Shown one piece after another: positions 48,201 to 53,194 of a stretch of DNA of 64,000 nucleotides. The translations under genes and the position numbers were made by a program. The stretch comes from Xenopus tropicalis (taxonomy: Eukaryota; Chordata; Amphibia; Anura; Pipidae). The notes below the pieces were generated by a model. The model was not told where the DNA came from. It did not search any database and worked only from the letters and a program-made list of their open reading frames with translations. Location of the stretch: positions 149,252,547 through 149,316,546 of the forward strand of contig NC_030678.2 of NCBI RefSeq assembly GCF_000004195.4, in the 5' to 3' direction. The first letter of the stretch is position 1. Each line of letters opens with the position of its first letter.

Positions 48201-51200
48201 GTAGTTTGGTAAGGTTTGTATTGCTTGCCCTCATCAGCTGAGCATAAAAAACCTCTCTCAGTATTCTCAGTTCTCTTTGTGTTTTTGCATATGTAAATAT
48301 ATAAGGCCTAACGTACCCCAGTTACTTAATACAAGGATATTAGCTATTACAGTGATTGTTTCCGCAATGCTGTGTTGAGTGGATGGGAATGGTTCTTTTA
48401 TTTTTCCAGGTTGCAATATTACAAGAATATAAACGTATGAGAGATCAGATGTTTAAAGGAGACCTAAAAGAAGGTAGGAGTTCATAATTTTGTTTATGGA
48501 AAATAAGCATTTAATTCAGTTGATGTGTTGTTTGTTTTTACAGCAATTTGAATTTGTTGCTGCAAAAAAAAACTTGATTGTGATTATTTTTGAACTTAAA
48601 TGTTTGAGATTATATTTACCAAAGAGTGAAAAGAGCGGCGGGCCAAGCCAACTAGGCACCCTAGGCAAAGGTGCCTCTTCTGCCTCCCCCTAGTTCTGCC
48701 CCTGAGTGAAAAAAACACCACAGAGCACCAAGGAGAAATGTCACAGCTCCCGATTCGTTTGTTCAACAAAGGGTAAATTCTCACTTTGGCCCTTTGATAA
48801 ATATGTTCCCAATGTGAATTTATGCTTCCCCAGTGTGACAATGTGCTCCCTGAAGCCATTTAGGTCTTCAGTTTCAGGTAATTATATCCCATTAAACAAA
48901 AGATTCATTCCAATTCAAAAAATTAGATATATTTAATCACATGTAAAAAAATGCCTTAAACGGTATGTTGGTCAAACAAGTCATCCTTTAAAGGAAAGAA
49001 TACGAGAGGTAGGTAACAGGGGAGGGAACGAGTCGGGGTAGGTAACAGGGGAGGGAACGAGTCGGGGTAGGTAACGGGAGGGAACGAGTCGGGGTAGGTA
49101 ACAGGGGAGGGAACGAGTCGGGGTAGGTAACAGGGGAGGGAACGAGTCGGGGTAAGTAACAGGGGAGGGAACGAGTCGGGGTAGGTAACAGGGGAGGGAA
49201 CGAGTCGGGGTAGGTAACAGGGGAGGGAACGAGTCGGGGTAGGTAACAGGGGAGGGAACGAGTCGGGGTAAGTAACGAGTCAGGGTAGGTAACAGGGGAG
49301 GGAACGAGTCGGGGTAGGTAACAGGGGAGGGAACGAGTCGGGGTAGGTAACAGGGGAGGGAACGAGTCGGGGTAAGTAACGAGTCGGGGTAGGTAACAGG
49401 GGAGGGAACGAGTCGGGGTAGGTAACAGGGGAGGGAACGAGTCGGGGTAGGTAACAGGGGAGGGAACGAGTCGGGGTAGGTAACAGGGGAGGGAACGAGT
49501 CGGGGTAAGTAACGAGTCAGGGTAGGTAACAGGGGAGGGAATATATTTGAAAAATTACTTAAAAATTAGGCTTGTTGGATTTTTCGCCTAGATACAAGAT
49601 TACCCCTGGGCGTGAACTTTGAATGTGTTAAATATATTTAACACATTCATTTAGTCCTCTTCTAATCTTCTCTTCTACATACTCAATACATCCATCTAGT
49701 CCTCTTTTAACCTCTTCTACATCCTGTTCTGATTGGTGGATAAATGTTTTGTTTAAATATACTCAAATACACTCAATACATTAATTTACTCTTCTACATA
49801 TTCTTCATATACTTATATTTGCACCATTAGAGGGTGTATTTAATGTACAAAAATAAGGAGTAAGCCCTAGCTATGTGTCACTCTGTTACTTATTGTATTT
49901 ACCTTAATAAATGGTTTAATTCTTGAACTAATTTCTCATACATTTATATGTGTAACATACCCATTCACCTTTTATGAAAAATGTTGTCTGATTGGTGGAT
50001 AAATGGGGTTCTGTAATTGCATATTTAATTCTGTATTTTGATTGGTTGTTTTAGCTTTAAATACTTGCGTTTCAAGGAAACTTTCATTAGCCAATGGTTA
50101 AGTGCCCCTTTCTTGCACAAAACGCTGTCTATGTCTGAGATGTTTTTTCTTTAAATAAAACAAATCTGTTTTAACTGCACCGCTATACTTTTTGTTGGTC
50201 CAGTTTAGTGCCAGCCTTGTTCTCATTTTGGAAATAAGTAAAAAGTTCAGATGTGTATGTAGCATATTTGATTTTAGCAGTAAACACTTTTTTAGATGAT
50301 GCCAAACGCTTCTGGAATAAAATCCACACACAGGACCACAGACTCTTGCTGGAGAACATTGAGAACTCTGTAAAATCTGTCAGCAATAAAATCCTTAGTG
50401 GAGAGGCTGAAAATCAAGGTATGTATTTTATATCATATATAAATAACTTTAGATTATTTTAGATAATTAGATTTTAGATATTTGCTGAATTTTGAACTGA
50501 CCCCAATCAGCGAGAACAAGACACACATCCTCCCAAGAGTTGTACAGGTATAGGACCTGTTATCCAGAATGCTCAGGACCACAGGTATTCCGGATAAGGG
50601 GTCTTTCCGTTATTTGGATCTCCATTACTAAAAAAATCAATAAAACATTAATTAAACCCATTAGGATTGTTTGCATCCAATAAGGATTAATTATATCTTA
50701 GTTGGGATCAAGTACAAGGTTCTGTTTTATTATTACAGAGAAAAAGGAAATCAGTTTCAAAATTCTGAATAATTTGATTAAAATGGAGTCTATGGGAGAC
50801 AGGCTTTCCGTAACTGAGCTTTCTGGATAATGGGTTTCTGGATAAGGGATCCCATACCTGTACTAGTTACCCACACTGTTTTATCTACTCTTTCTAGAGA
50901 TGTCTGGCTTTAATAGGGTGAACCTGTGCCCCTACATTAAAATGTGTGTCTTATTGTAATTAAACATAAACCTCCTGTTCTGCATTGAGCTCAGTCCTTT
51001 GCTGCCCCCACCTGTTGTAAAAATTACCCCTATATGATTTTGTGGCTATTTATGTTCTTAAGGGCAAGAACCCATAGTGGTTCAGGCATCCACAATAGAT
51101 TTCTGCTATCCCGGGTAACTAACCACTCTGAATAGGAGTCGCTGGTGGAAAGCCCTTCGTGGGTTCTTACCCTAAAGTTGAATGTTACATTTTTTATTTT

Positions 51201-52117
51201 TAGATTACGAGGAAGCATTTAGATATCTGTGGGGAAGCCGGTGCATTGAAAGTGCAGTTTTACAAGAAATGCAAGGTAAACATTGTTTTATTTCAAGTCC
51301 ACATCACCCAGCCTAAATCTTTCCTGCTCACTTTTAGCTTGTACAACCCCAACCTCTCAGCCAACCCCAGTGTTTAAGGCACGTGTTCATAGCATGAAGT
51401 TTAAAAAAAACACCTTTATATAAACCTATATAAGGGGTGGCTGACCTTTAAGCTAACTTTTAGCATGTTATAGACTGGCCTTATTCTTGCAACTTATTTT
51501 TTTTTCTTAATAGTTGAATTATTTGCCGCCTTCCTCCTCCTCATATTCAAATGGAGGTCAGTGAGAGAGGCTACATATTGTCAATTATTACTAATTTTTC
51601 TATCCACGACCTCTGTCATTCATATTCCTCTCATTTATGCCACTACCTGCTTGTTAGGGTTAATAAGACATAGCAACCAGATAGCTGCTAAAATACCAAA
51701 CTGGGAACTGCTGAACAAAAATCTAACTAAAAAAACATTAAAAAAAAATTGTACATTGTCTCAGAATACCAATGTCTACATCATACTAAAAGTAAATTGA
51801 ATGGCAAACTACCCTTTAAGCTGCTGTTTAGTAGGGGGGCAGCTGTTCAAGCTGAACAGCGTATAAAGGCTTATGTTTATTCATAACTCTCTACAGAACT
51901 ATAGAATGAAACAGTCTCCAATAAGGCAACTGCTGCCCTAAAATAGCGTGTGTATCAGATTAAAATTTTTAAAGTAAAATCTTTTCACTTTGTGCTTTCC
52001 TTATATTGTTTCCCTTTGCTAGCAATCGAAGGGGAAATCCAGGCTCTTGACGAAACTAAAGAAAGACTGCAAAAAAAGTACAAAGATTGGTCAGAATTAT
52101 TGGGAACAGGAAACTGA
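15158..52117 (+). CDS. phf11: phf11-like gene, complete, 23 exons, ePHD-finger protein
   Basis: Coding exons: 15158-15280, 17122-17223, 19267-19406, 22160-22185, 24009-24124, 25560-25591, 26109-26143, 26637-26740, 27360-27391, 27768-27799, 30752-30807, 32172-32200, 33912-33985, 35038-35096, 40868-40910, 41223-41275, 41692-42571, 44534-44599, 46607-46665, 48410-48473, 50296-50418, 51204-51275, 52023-52117. They sum to 2415 nt (804 residues) with every phase matching and no internal stop. Residues 11-128 form an extended PHD finger (C11-C14, H37-C40, C77, C82, C91, C96, H101, C104, C125, H128) resembling PHF11 and PHF6. Basic nuclear-localisation-like patches follow at about 163-188 and 304-312. 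Residues 353-645 are Ser/Gln-rich repeats, and 690-804 a helical module shared with copy 1. Mammalian PHF11 is nuclear and much shorter (about 330 residues), so the long middle is unusual. Paralogue-level naming (phf11 versus a phf6-like gene) is by finger similarity and genomic setting. Confidence 0.85.
15692..16510. mobile_element. nested T2/Kolobok-type MITEs in intron 1
   Basis: Starts TTAAAGGAATACTGTCATGA, a Xenopus T2-type terminus. A second MITE (about 15731-16146, ending AAAGTTAACTTAA) splits it; the outer element resumes with CTGATAAACTTCAGTCACAC and GGAGTGATATCA-like sequence. Confidence 0.65.
16455..16830. mobile_element. palindromic MITE, intron 1
   Basis: Long opposing arms AAAGGCACAGGTTACGTGAT and ATCTGCTATGGAACCTGTGCC, plus GGGGGCAGCCATTCAA and TTGAATGGCTGCCCCC. 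The same core recurs inside 33399-33812. Confidence 0.7.
17122..17223 (+). CDS. phf11: phf11-like exon 2: ePHD middle
   Basis: A 34-codon exon (CTACTAG / GTAAGA). It starts IFSPKV, contains [20 protein letters not shown] and ends KKA; this matches the conserved ..F.I..V.KEI.RG linker of PHF6/PHF11 fingers. Confidence 0.92.
17303..17706. repeat. 24-bp minisatellite, intron 2
   Basis: About 17 copies of CTAGCACGCTGACAGACTGACC-CA with variants CTTGCATG and CTAGCACA, some alternating. It starts about 80 bp after the exon 2 donor. Its length, a multiple of three, creates a long minus-strand repeat frame that is not a gene. Confidence 0.95.
17905..18085. mobile_element. hAT-like fragment
   Basis: Begins CAGGGACCCCCAACCTTATA followed by GTGAGCCACATTTAAATGG, the start of a common vertebrate hAT MITE. 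The right end was not found. Confidence 0.5.
18087..18350. mobile_element. MITE with TAGGGATGC ends, probably hAT-like
   Basis: Left end TAGGGATGCACCAAACC, right end GGAGCATTCCTA, with repeated GATTCGG/CCGAATCC words inside. Superfamily is inferred. Confidence 0.6.
18663..19090 (-). mobile_element. CR1/L2-like LINE, extreme 3' part
   Basis: The minus strand codes [20 protein letters not shown] and [10 protein letters not shown], the conserved C-terminus of CR1-like polymerases, then the noncoding tail with GTTACATAGTTACATAG. Confidence 0.85.
19267..19406 (+). CDS. phf11: phf11-like exon 3: atypical PHD core
   Basis: A 140-nt exon (TTTCAG / GTAAGT) carrying [13 protein letters not shown] and YHYMCA. 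The first zinc pair reads C-K-L-K-S-C (C77-x4-C82) where PHF11 and PHF6 have CxxC. Ends in phase 2. Confidence 0.93.
19519..19686. repeat. 34-bp minisatellite, intron 3
   Basis: About five copies of GAGTATGGCACACACAGGCAG-CATAGGGCAGGCA, some with GGGTATGG. Overlapping Cys-rich open frames on the minus strand come from the repeat and are not genes. Confidence 0.93.
19690..21340. other. intron 3 sequence, old repeats only
   Basis: No exon-like frame fitting the gene phases was found. There are poor traces of repeat-like text such as GTTGGACTGGCCGCTAGGAT near 20745. Confidence 0.45.
21348..21766. mobile_element. T2/Kolobok-type MITE, intron 3
   Basis: Ends TTAAAGGAGAACTAATCC and GGTTCTCCTTTAT. 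Open frames inside are not genes. Confidence 0.65.
22160..22185 (+). CDS. phf11: phf11-like exon 4: last ePHD ligands, 26 nt
   Basis: Micro-exon (TTTTACAG / GTAAGG) that completes [11 protein letters not shown], giving the final CxxH ligands (C125, H128). It is needed to close the finger and the phases (2 to 1) fit exactly. Confidence 0.88.
22854..23140. mobile_element. hAT-type nonautonomous element, 287 bp, intron 4
   Basis: Imperfect inverted ends CAGGGTCAGACTGG / CCAGTTCGACCCTG, with an 8-bp target duplication GTAAAACA at 22846-22853 and 23141-23148. GC-rich interior. Confidence 0.88.
23538..23958. mobile_element. T2/Kolobok-like MITE, intron 4
   Basis: Ends CTAAAGGGAGAACTAAA and AGTTTCCCTTTAG in inverted orientation. 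Confidence 0.55.
24009..24124 (+). CDS. phf11: phf11-like exon 5: acidic/Ser linker
   Basis: A 116-nt exon (CTGTGTAG / GTAAGA), phase 1 to 0. It codes [11 protein letters not shown], then a Ser/Thr/Asp run, and ends TPRARKKR. First member of the first exon triplet. Confidence 0.85.
24125..25559. other. intron 5; possible old LTR-element relic
   Basis: No gene-phase exon was seen. CCCCACACTGGACACCAAAAG near 25400 resembles an inverted primer-binding site, but no LTR pair was found, so no element is called. Confidence 0.35.
25560..25591 (+). CDS. phf11: phf11-like exon 6: basic micro-exon
   Basis: A 32-nt exon (AAATTTAG / GTAAAG) coding [11 protein letters not shown], phase 0 to 2. With the end of exon 5 it makes a dense nuclear-localisation-like patch. 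Confidence 0.78.
26109..26143 (+). CDS. phf11: phf11-like exon 7: basic micro-exon
   Basis: A 35-nt exon (CTTACAG / GTGAGA) coding [12 protein letters not shown], phase 2 to 1. Confidence 0.78.
26637..26740 (+). CDS. phf11: phf11-like exon 8
   Basis: A 104-nt exon (GTTACAG / GTGAGT), phase 1 to 0. It starts [15 protein letters not shown] and ends EERQKQE; it parallels exon 5 in start, composition and phase. Confidence 0.82.
27360..27391 (+). CDS. phf11: phf11-like exon 9: micro-exon
   Basis: A 32-nt exon (TTACCAG / GTAAGG) coding [11 protein letters not shown]. Same length, phase and TPR ending as exon 6. Confidence 0.78.
27768..27799 (+). CDS. phf11: phf11-like exon 10: micro-exon
   Basis: A 32-nt exon (GTTCCAG / GTGAGA) coding [11 protein letters not shown], phase 2 to 1; it parallels exon 7, including the GTGAGA donor. 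Confidence 0.75.
28170..30484. repeat. 46-bp minisatellite, intron 10, about 48 copies
   Basis: The unit CTCACCCATGTCAGTATGAAG-CTACCAGATGACGGGAGGCTAGGTA repeats almost without change from about 28265 to 30484, after two or three diverged units. Variants: GATG for GACG, 43-bp units lacking the ACG, TCTGTATG for TCAGTATG, and AACCTACC. Shared variants in neighbouring blocks point to local unequal exchange. The array makes up most of the 2.95-kb intron. Confidence 0.97.
30752..30807 (+). CDS. phf11: phf11-like exon 11
   Basis: A 56-nt exon (CATTTTAG / GTATGA) coding [19 protein letters not shown], phase 1 to 0. It follows an intron largely made of 46-bp repeats. Confidence 0.75.
31400..32171. 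other. intron 11 tail, repeat-like, unclassified
   Basis: Two stretches, near 31530 and 31790, carry CCACCTA(T/G)TG and GACAC(A)G motifs typical of retroelement leaders, but ends and coding were not found. Confidence 0.3.
32172..32200 (+). CDS. phf11: phf11-like exon 12: micro-exon
   Basis: A 29-nt exon (AAACTAG / GTGAGA) coding [10 protein letters not shown], phase 0 to 2. It ends in a split Arg codon as do exons 6 and 9. Confidence 0.7.
33093..33300. mobile_element. hAT-like fragment related to 34527-34802
   Basis: Shares GGCCCTAGGCAACC(T/C)GGTCGGC and GCGCCCTAGGCAGGTGC-type text with the complete element. No target duplication was seen. Confidence 0.55.
33399..33812. mobile_element. T2/Kolobok-type MITE, intron 12
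   Basis: TTAAAGGCACAGTAACGC at the left and GTTACTGTTCCTTTAA at the right, both ending in TTAA. Inner palindrome with GATAACAGATAAA / TTATCTGTTATCTG. Confidence 0.8.
33912..33985 (+). CDS. phf11: phf11-like exon 13
   Basis: A 74-nt exon (TTGTGTAG / GTAAGT), phase 2 to 1, coding [15 protein letters not shown] and ending HPVSL. Confidence 0.8.
34527..34802. mobile_element. hAT-type nonautonomous element, 276 bp, intron 13
   Basis: Ends CAGGGGCGGGCC and TTCCGGCCCTG with an 8-bp target duplication ACACAGAG at 34519-34526 and 34803-34810. Contains CCTAGGCAACCCGGTCGGC and CGCCCTAGGCAGCTGCC. Confidence 0.92.
35038..35096 (+). CDS. phf11: phf11-like exon 14: basic patch
   Basis: A 59-nt exon (ATCTAAAG / GTAATT), phase 1 to 0, coding [20 protein letters not shown]. 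The KKKQRKKR run is a second nuclear-localisation-like patch. Confidence 0.8.
35097..36465. other. intron 14, first part; nothing recognised
   Basis: Several short frames on both strands have no domain and no phase-compatible splice sites. Confidence 0.4.
36579..36780. repeat. (CA)n-rich stretch
   Basis: Interrupted ACACAC/ACACTT runs with a G run at 36660-36669. Overlapping His/Thr-rich frames are artefacts. Confidence 0.9.
37147..39110. repeat. tandem array of about five units of 380-415 bp, intron 14
   Basis: Successive units start near 37165, 37579, 37957, 38352 and 38737. Each carries CTATGCA(T/C)A..GGGCATCAAAC(T)GTTCAG, GTAGTTTG(C/G)AGTAGAAAGA and a CAGAATGTGTACTTTCGGAAA-like word. 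Divergence grows left to right. Minus-strand frames in each unit share [14 protein letters not shown] words only because the DNA repeats. Confidence 0.85.
39400..39465. mobile_element. candidate right end of a TTAA-target DNA transposon
   Basis: CTGGCACTTAAGGGGTTAA resembles a piggyBac-type terminus ending in TTAA, and could close a large element containing the array to its left. The matching left end was not found in the window. Confidence 0.35.
39913..40359 (-). mobile_element. L1/Tx1-like LINE ORF2 fragment
   Basis: The minus strand is open for about 148 codons with [38 protein letters not shown] and [12 protein letters not shown], the region just after the reverse transcriptase in L1 ORF2. 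Both ends are truncated. Confidence 0.88.
40868..40910 (+). CDS. phf11: phf11-like exon 15
   Basis: A 43-nt exon (GCAAACAG / GTAAGT) coding [14 protein letters not shown], phase 0 to 1. The donor at 40911 was chosen over the overlapping GTGTAA because GTAAGT is the stronger match and joins exon 16 in frame. Confidence 0.75.
41223..41275 (+). CDS. phf11: phf11-like exon 16
   Basis: A 53-nt exon (TGTTTCAG / GTATGT) coding [17 protein letters not shown], phase 1 to 0. Confidence 0.8.
41515..41600. repeat. short interspersed repeat
   Basis: TTATTTATAATGCGCCAACA and TTCCGCAGCGCTGTGTTTACA are a very common frog repeat; a relative is near 40555-40600. Confidence 0.55.
41692..42571 (+). CDS. phf11: phf11-like exon 17: large Ser/Gln-rich repeat exon
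   Basis: An 880-nt exon (TTTACAG / GTGTGT), open throughout in the frame set by both neighbours. It codes 293 residues of low-complexity, probably disordered sequence. A degenerate unit of about 14 residues repeats near its end (TAVAQS, TTAAQS, TTAAQH), with looser forms earlier (ISTSQS, ISVVQS, ISAEQS). No known domain was recognised. Single-exon coding of a repetitive tail is common for fast-evolving linkers. Confidence 0.88.
42758..42940. mobile_element. palindromic MITE, intron 17
   Basis: Arms AGGGGTATATTTATCATGCTG and CATTATAAATATATCCCT, with GTGTAAAAAGTGGAGT opposing ACTCCACTTTTTACAC. Possible TAA/TAG target duplication. Confidence 0.8.
43052..43482. mobile_element. T2/Kolobok-type MITE, intron 17
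   Basis: TTAAAGGGGTGGTTCACCTT at the left, GTTGAGCTACCTCTTTAA at the right. Relatives at about 51428-51819 and 3608. Confidence 0.8.
43569..43973. mobile_element. 405-bp palindromic retroelement, Penelope-like type, with 15-bp target duplication
   Basis: Target duplication TTTCGCTCTGATTGT at 43554-43568 and 43974-43988. Arms of about 100 bp (43604-43704 and 43873-43972) are near-perfect inverted copies and contain GCTGCTCGGATGAGTAGTG followed by AAACGTCTTC. The left end TGAAGATTTTCATTCATCC is typical of Penelope-like element termini. No coding sequence. The class is from memory of such ends, the duplication from the sequence. Confidence 0.72.
44534..44599 (+). CDS. phf11: phf11-like exon 18
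   Basis: A 66-nt exon (TTGATAG / GTAATA), phase 1 to 1, with [13 protein letters not shown]. Homologue of 1177-1242. Confidence 0.82.
44840..45115. mobile_element. MITE with GGCCATACA ends
   Basis: Left GCTGCCCATACATTGAAAG, right CATGTATGGCCACCTTTAA. Same family as 61955-62325 and probably 26250. Confidence 0.55.
46258..46435. mobile_element. palindromic MITE, intron 18
   Basis: Ends GGGCTCATTTATAAACAC and GTGTTTTTAAATGAGCCC, with an inner TGATTGGTTGCTATGGGTTA arm. Confidence 0.7.
46607..46665 (+). CDS. phf11: phf11-like exon 19
   Basis: A 59-nt exon (TTGTCCAG / GTAAGA), phase 1 to 0, with [17 protein letters not shown]. Homologue of 1675-1730. Confidence 0.83.
47277..47640 (+). mobile_element. 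L1/Tx1-like ORF2 C-terminal fragment, plus strand
   Basis: Codes [20 protein letters not shown] then [15 protein letters not shown], the Cys-His motif typical of the L1 ORF2 tail. Frame is interrupted. Confidence 0.7.
47759..48193 (-). mobile_element. L1/Tx1-like ORF2 C-terminal fragment, minus strand
   Basis: Open for about 144 codons, with [28 protein letters not shown] and [17 protein letters not shown]. It is the same region as the plus-strand piece just left of it, but from a separate insertion. Confidence 0.85.
48410..48473 (+). CDS. phf11: phf11-like exon 20
   Basis: A 64-nt exon (TTTTCCAG / GTAGGA), phase 0 to 1, coding [20 protein letters not shown]; start of the C-terminal helical module. 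Confidence 0.83.
48633..48704. mobile_element. 72-bp internally deleted hAT element
   Basis: Only the two ends of the 34527-34802 family remain (GGCGGGCCAAGCC and CCCCTAGTTCTGCCCCTG). The 8-bp target duplication AGTGAAAA lies at 48625-48632 and 48705-48712. Confidence 0.85.
48870..50165 (+). mobile_element. Penelope-like element, GIY-YIG endonuclease end, split by minisatellite
   Basis: Left part codes [17 protein letters not shown] (about 48958-49007), the GIY-YIG endonuclease core of Penelope-like retroelements. After the 29-bp repeat array the protein end returns as [19 protein letters not shown] with a stop at 49639-49641. AT-rich 3' sequence with GATTGGTGGATAAATG repeats follows. Internal stops and the array make it nonfunctional. 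Confidence 0.75.
49008..49540. repeat. 29-bp minisatellite, intron 20, with short irregular units
   Basis: About 17 full units TAGGTAACAGGGGAGGGAAC-GAGTCGGGG, plus 17-bp units (TAAGTAACGAGTC-A/G-GGG) inserted after every three or four full ones. G-rich on the plus strand. Confidence 0.96.
50296..50418 (+). CDS. phf11: phf11-like exon 21
   Basis: A 123-nt exon (TTTTTTAG / GTATGT), phase 1 to 1, with [28 protein letters not shown] and GEAENQ; likely alpha-helical. Confidence 0.9.
50542..50862. mobile_element. TACAGGTA-ended MITE, intron 21
   Basis: Both ends are intact: TACAGGTATAGGACCTGTTA and GATCCCATACCTGTA. Confidence 0.8.
51204..51275 (+). CDS. phf11: phf11-like exon 22
   Basis: A 72-nt exon (ATTTTTAG / GTAAAC), phase 1 to 1, coding [19 protein letters not shown] and ending LQEMQ. 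It is three codons longer than in copy 1. Confidence 0.9.
51428..51819. mobile_element. T2-type MITE, intron 22
   Basis: TATAAGGGGTGGCTGACCTT at the left and AACTACCCTTTAA at the right; same family as 43052-43482. Confidence 0.65.
52023..52117 (+). CDS. phf11: phf11-like exon 23: last coding exon
   Basis: Acceptor TTTGCTAG, then [20 protein letters not shown], ending LLGTGN and TGA at 52115-52117. Coiled-coil-like. It carries 27 nt more coding sequence than copies 1 and 3, which stop at ..TPC. Confidence 0.9.
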
Positions 52118-52620
52118 TACAGAAGAAACCTAACCCATCCATAGAGCATTGGTAGAGACACAGCTGAAGTCAATCACTAAGTTCTACTCTTCTTGTGAGG
52201 ACACCAAACAAGCAGATTTTTTTTAGCTGATATTAGCCACCAACATTCTGGGCTACACAGTATTAGGTCCCAGGCCAACAACTGGATCGTATTGGGGGTC
52301 TAGGGAGATGTTTATATCAATGCAATACAGTCCTCTGAGGATTTTTTTAACTTGCCTTTTTTGACATATCCAGGGCCGGAGCCTAGGGCACAACACTGCT
52401 GGTCACTGTGCTCCCGCCGGAGATGGTGGGGTAGTCAGTCAAGCAGGCCGATAGGCAGATTTTACCAGCTTGTGTATGGACACCATTACCCCGGTACTAG
52501 TCAGTCTGCACAGAACAGCTCTCCTATACTCAGGCATGGACCAAAGTACTTAACATATTTGGAGTTGTTTTTACCTCCTACATTTTATACATCAGGCATT
52601 AAATAGCTCAAAATATATTT
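52118..52620 (+). other. probable 3' UTR of the phf11-like gene
   Basis: No AATAAA was seen just downstream of the stop; the nearest variant signal is ATTAAA at 52598-52603. The plus-strand frame within 52352-52606 has no known domain. Confidence 0.4.
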
Positions 52621-53194
52621 TAGAATTTAATCATTTTAACATTGCTAATGGCATGTTGCTATGGAAGGAGTTTCAATGGCAGTACCACAAGCCAGTAAGC
52701 CCAACATCTAATTAACTTCAGAAGAAGGCAGCATCCCCACGCTCTGATGTAAAAAGGAAAATCTGGTGCATATCCTCTATGGAAACTCAAAGTGATGTTA
52801 CAATGTAAAATAGATAAATATGAAGCATCTTGGTCCCCGTGGACATCTTGGTGTGAAAATCAAGAAAACTTAACCCAATCAGGAACTAGCCGTCAGGGCA
52901 CCTGACTATTAACCCAAATTGACTATACTGGATAACCAGTGGACAGCCACAATATACGCACATGCATTTTAAAATGTCTATGTAAGAACAAAACCATAGC
53001 GAGAGCCTCTTTAACTTAATCCCCCGCCCTGTCGTTCTTCTCTTCTACACAGTTTTGGTTATAAAATGGTTAAACTTTTAAATAACTGGGGTTGTGGCAC
53101 TTTTTTTTCTTAAAAAGGTGAATTTTTATTTTGTTTAATATATATTAATCTAAAAAAAAAAAACAAACCATGCTATACAACTGGTTGCGGTGAA

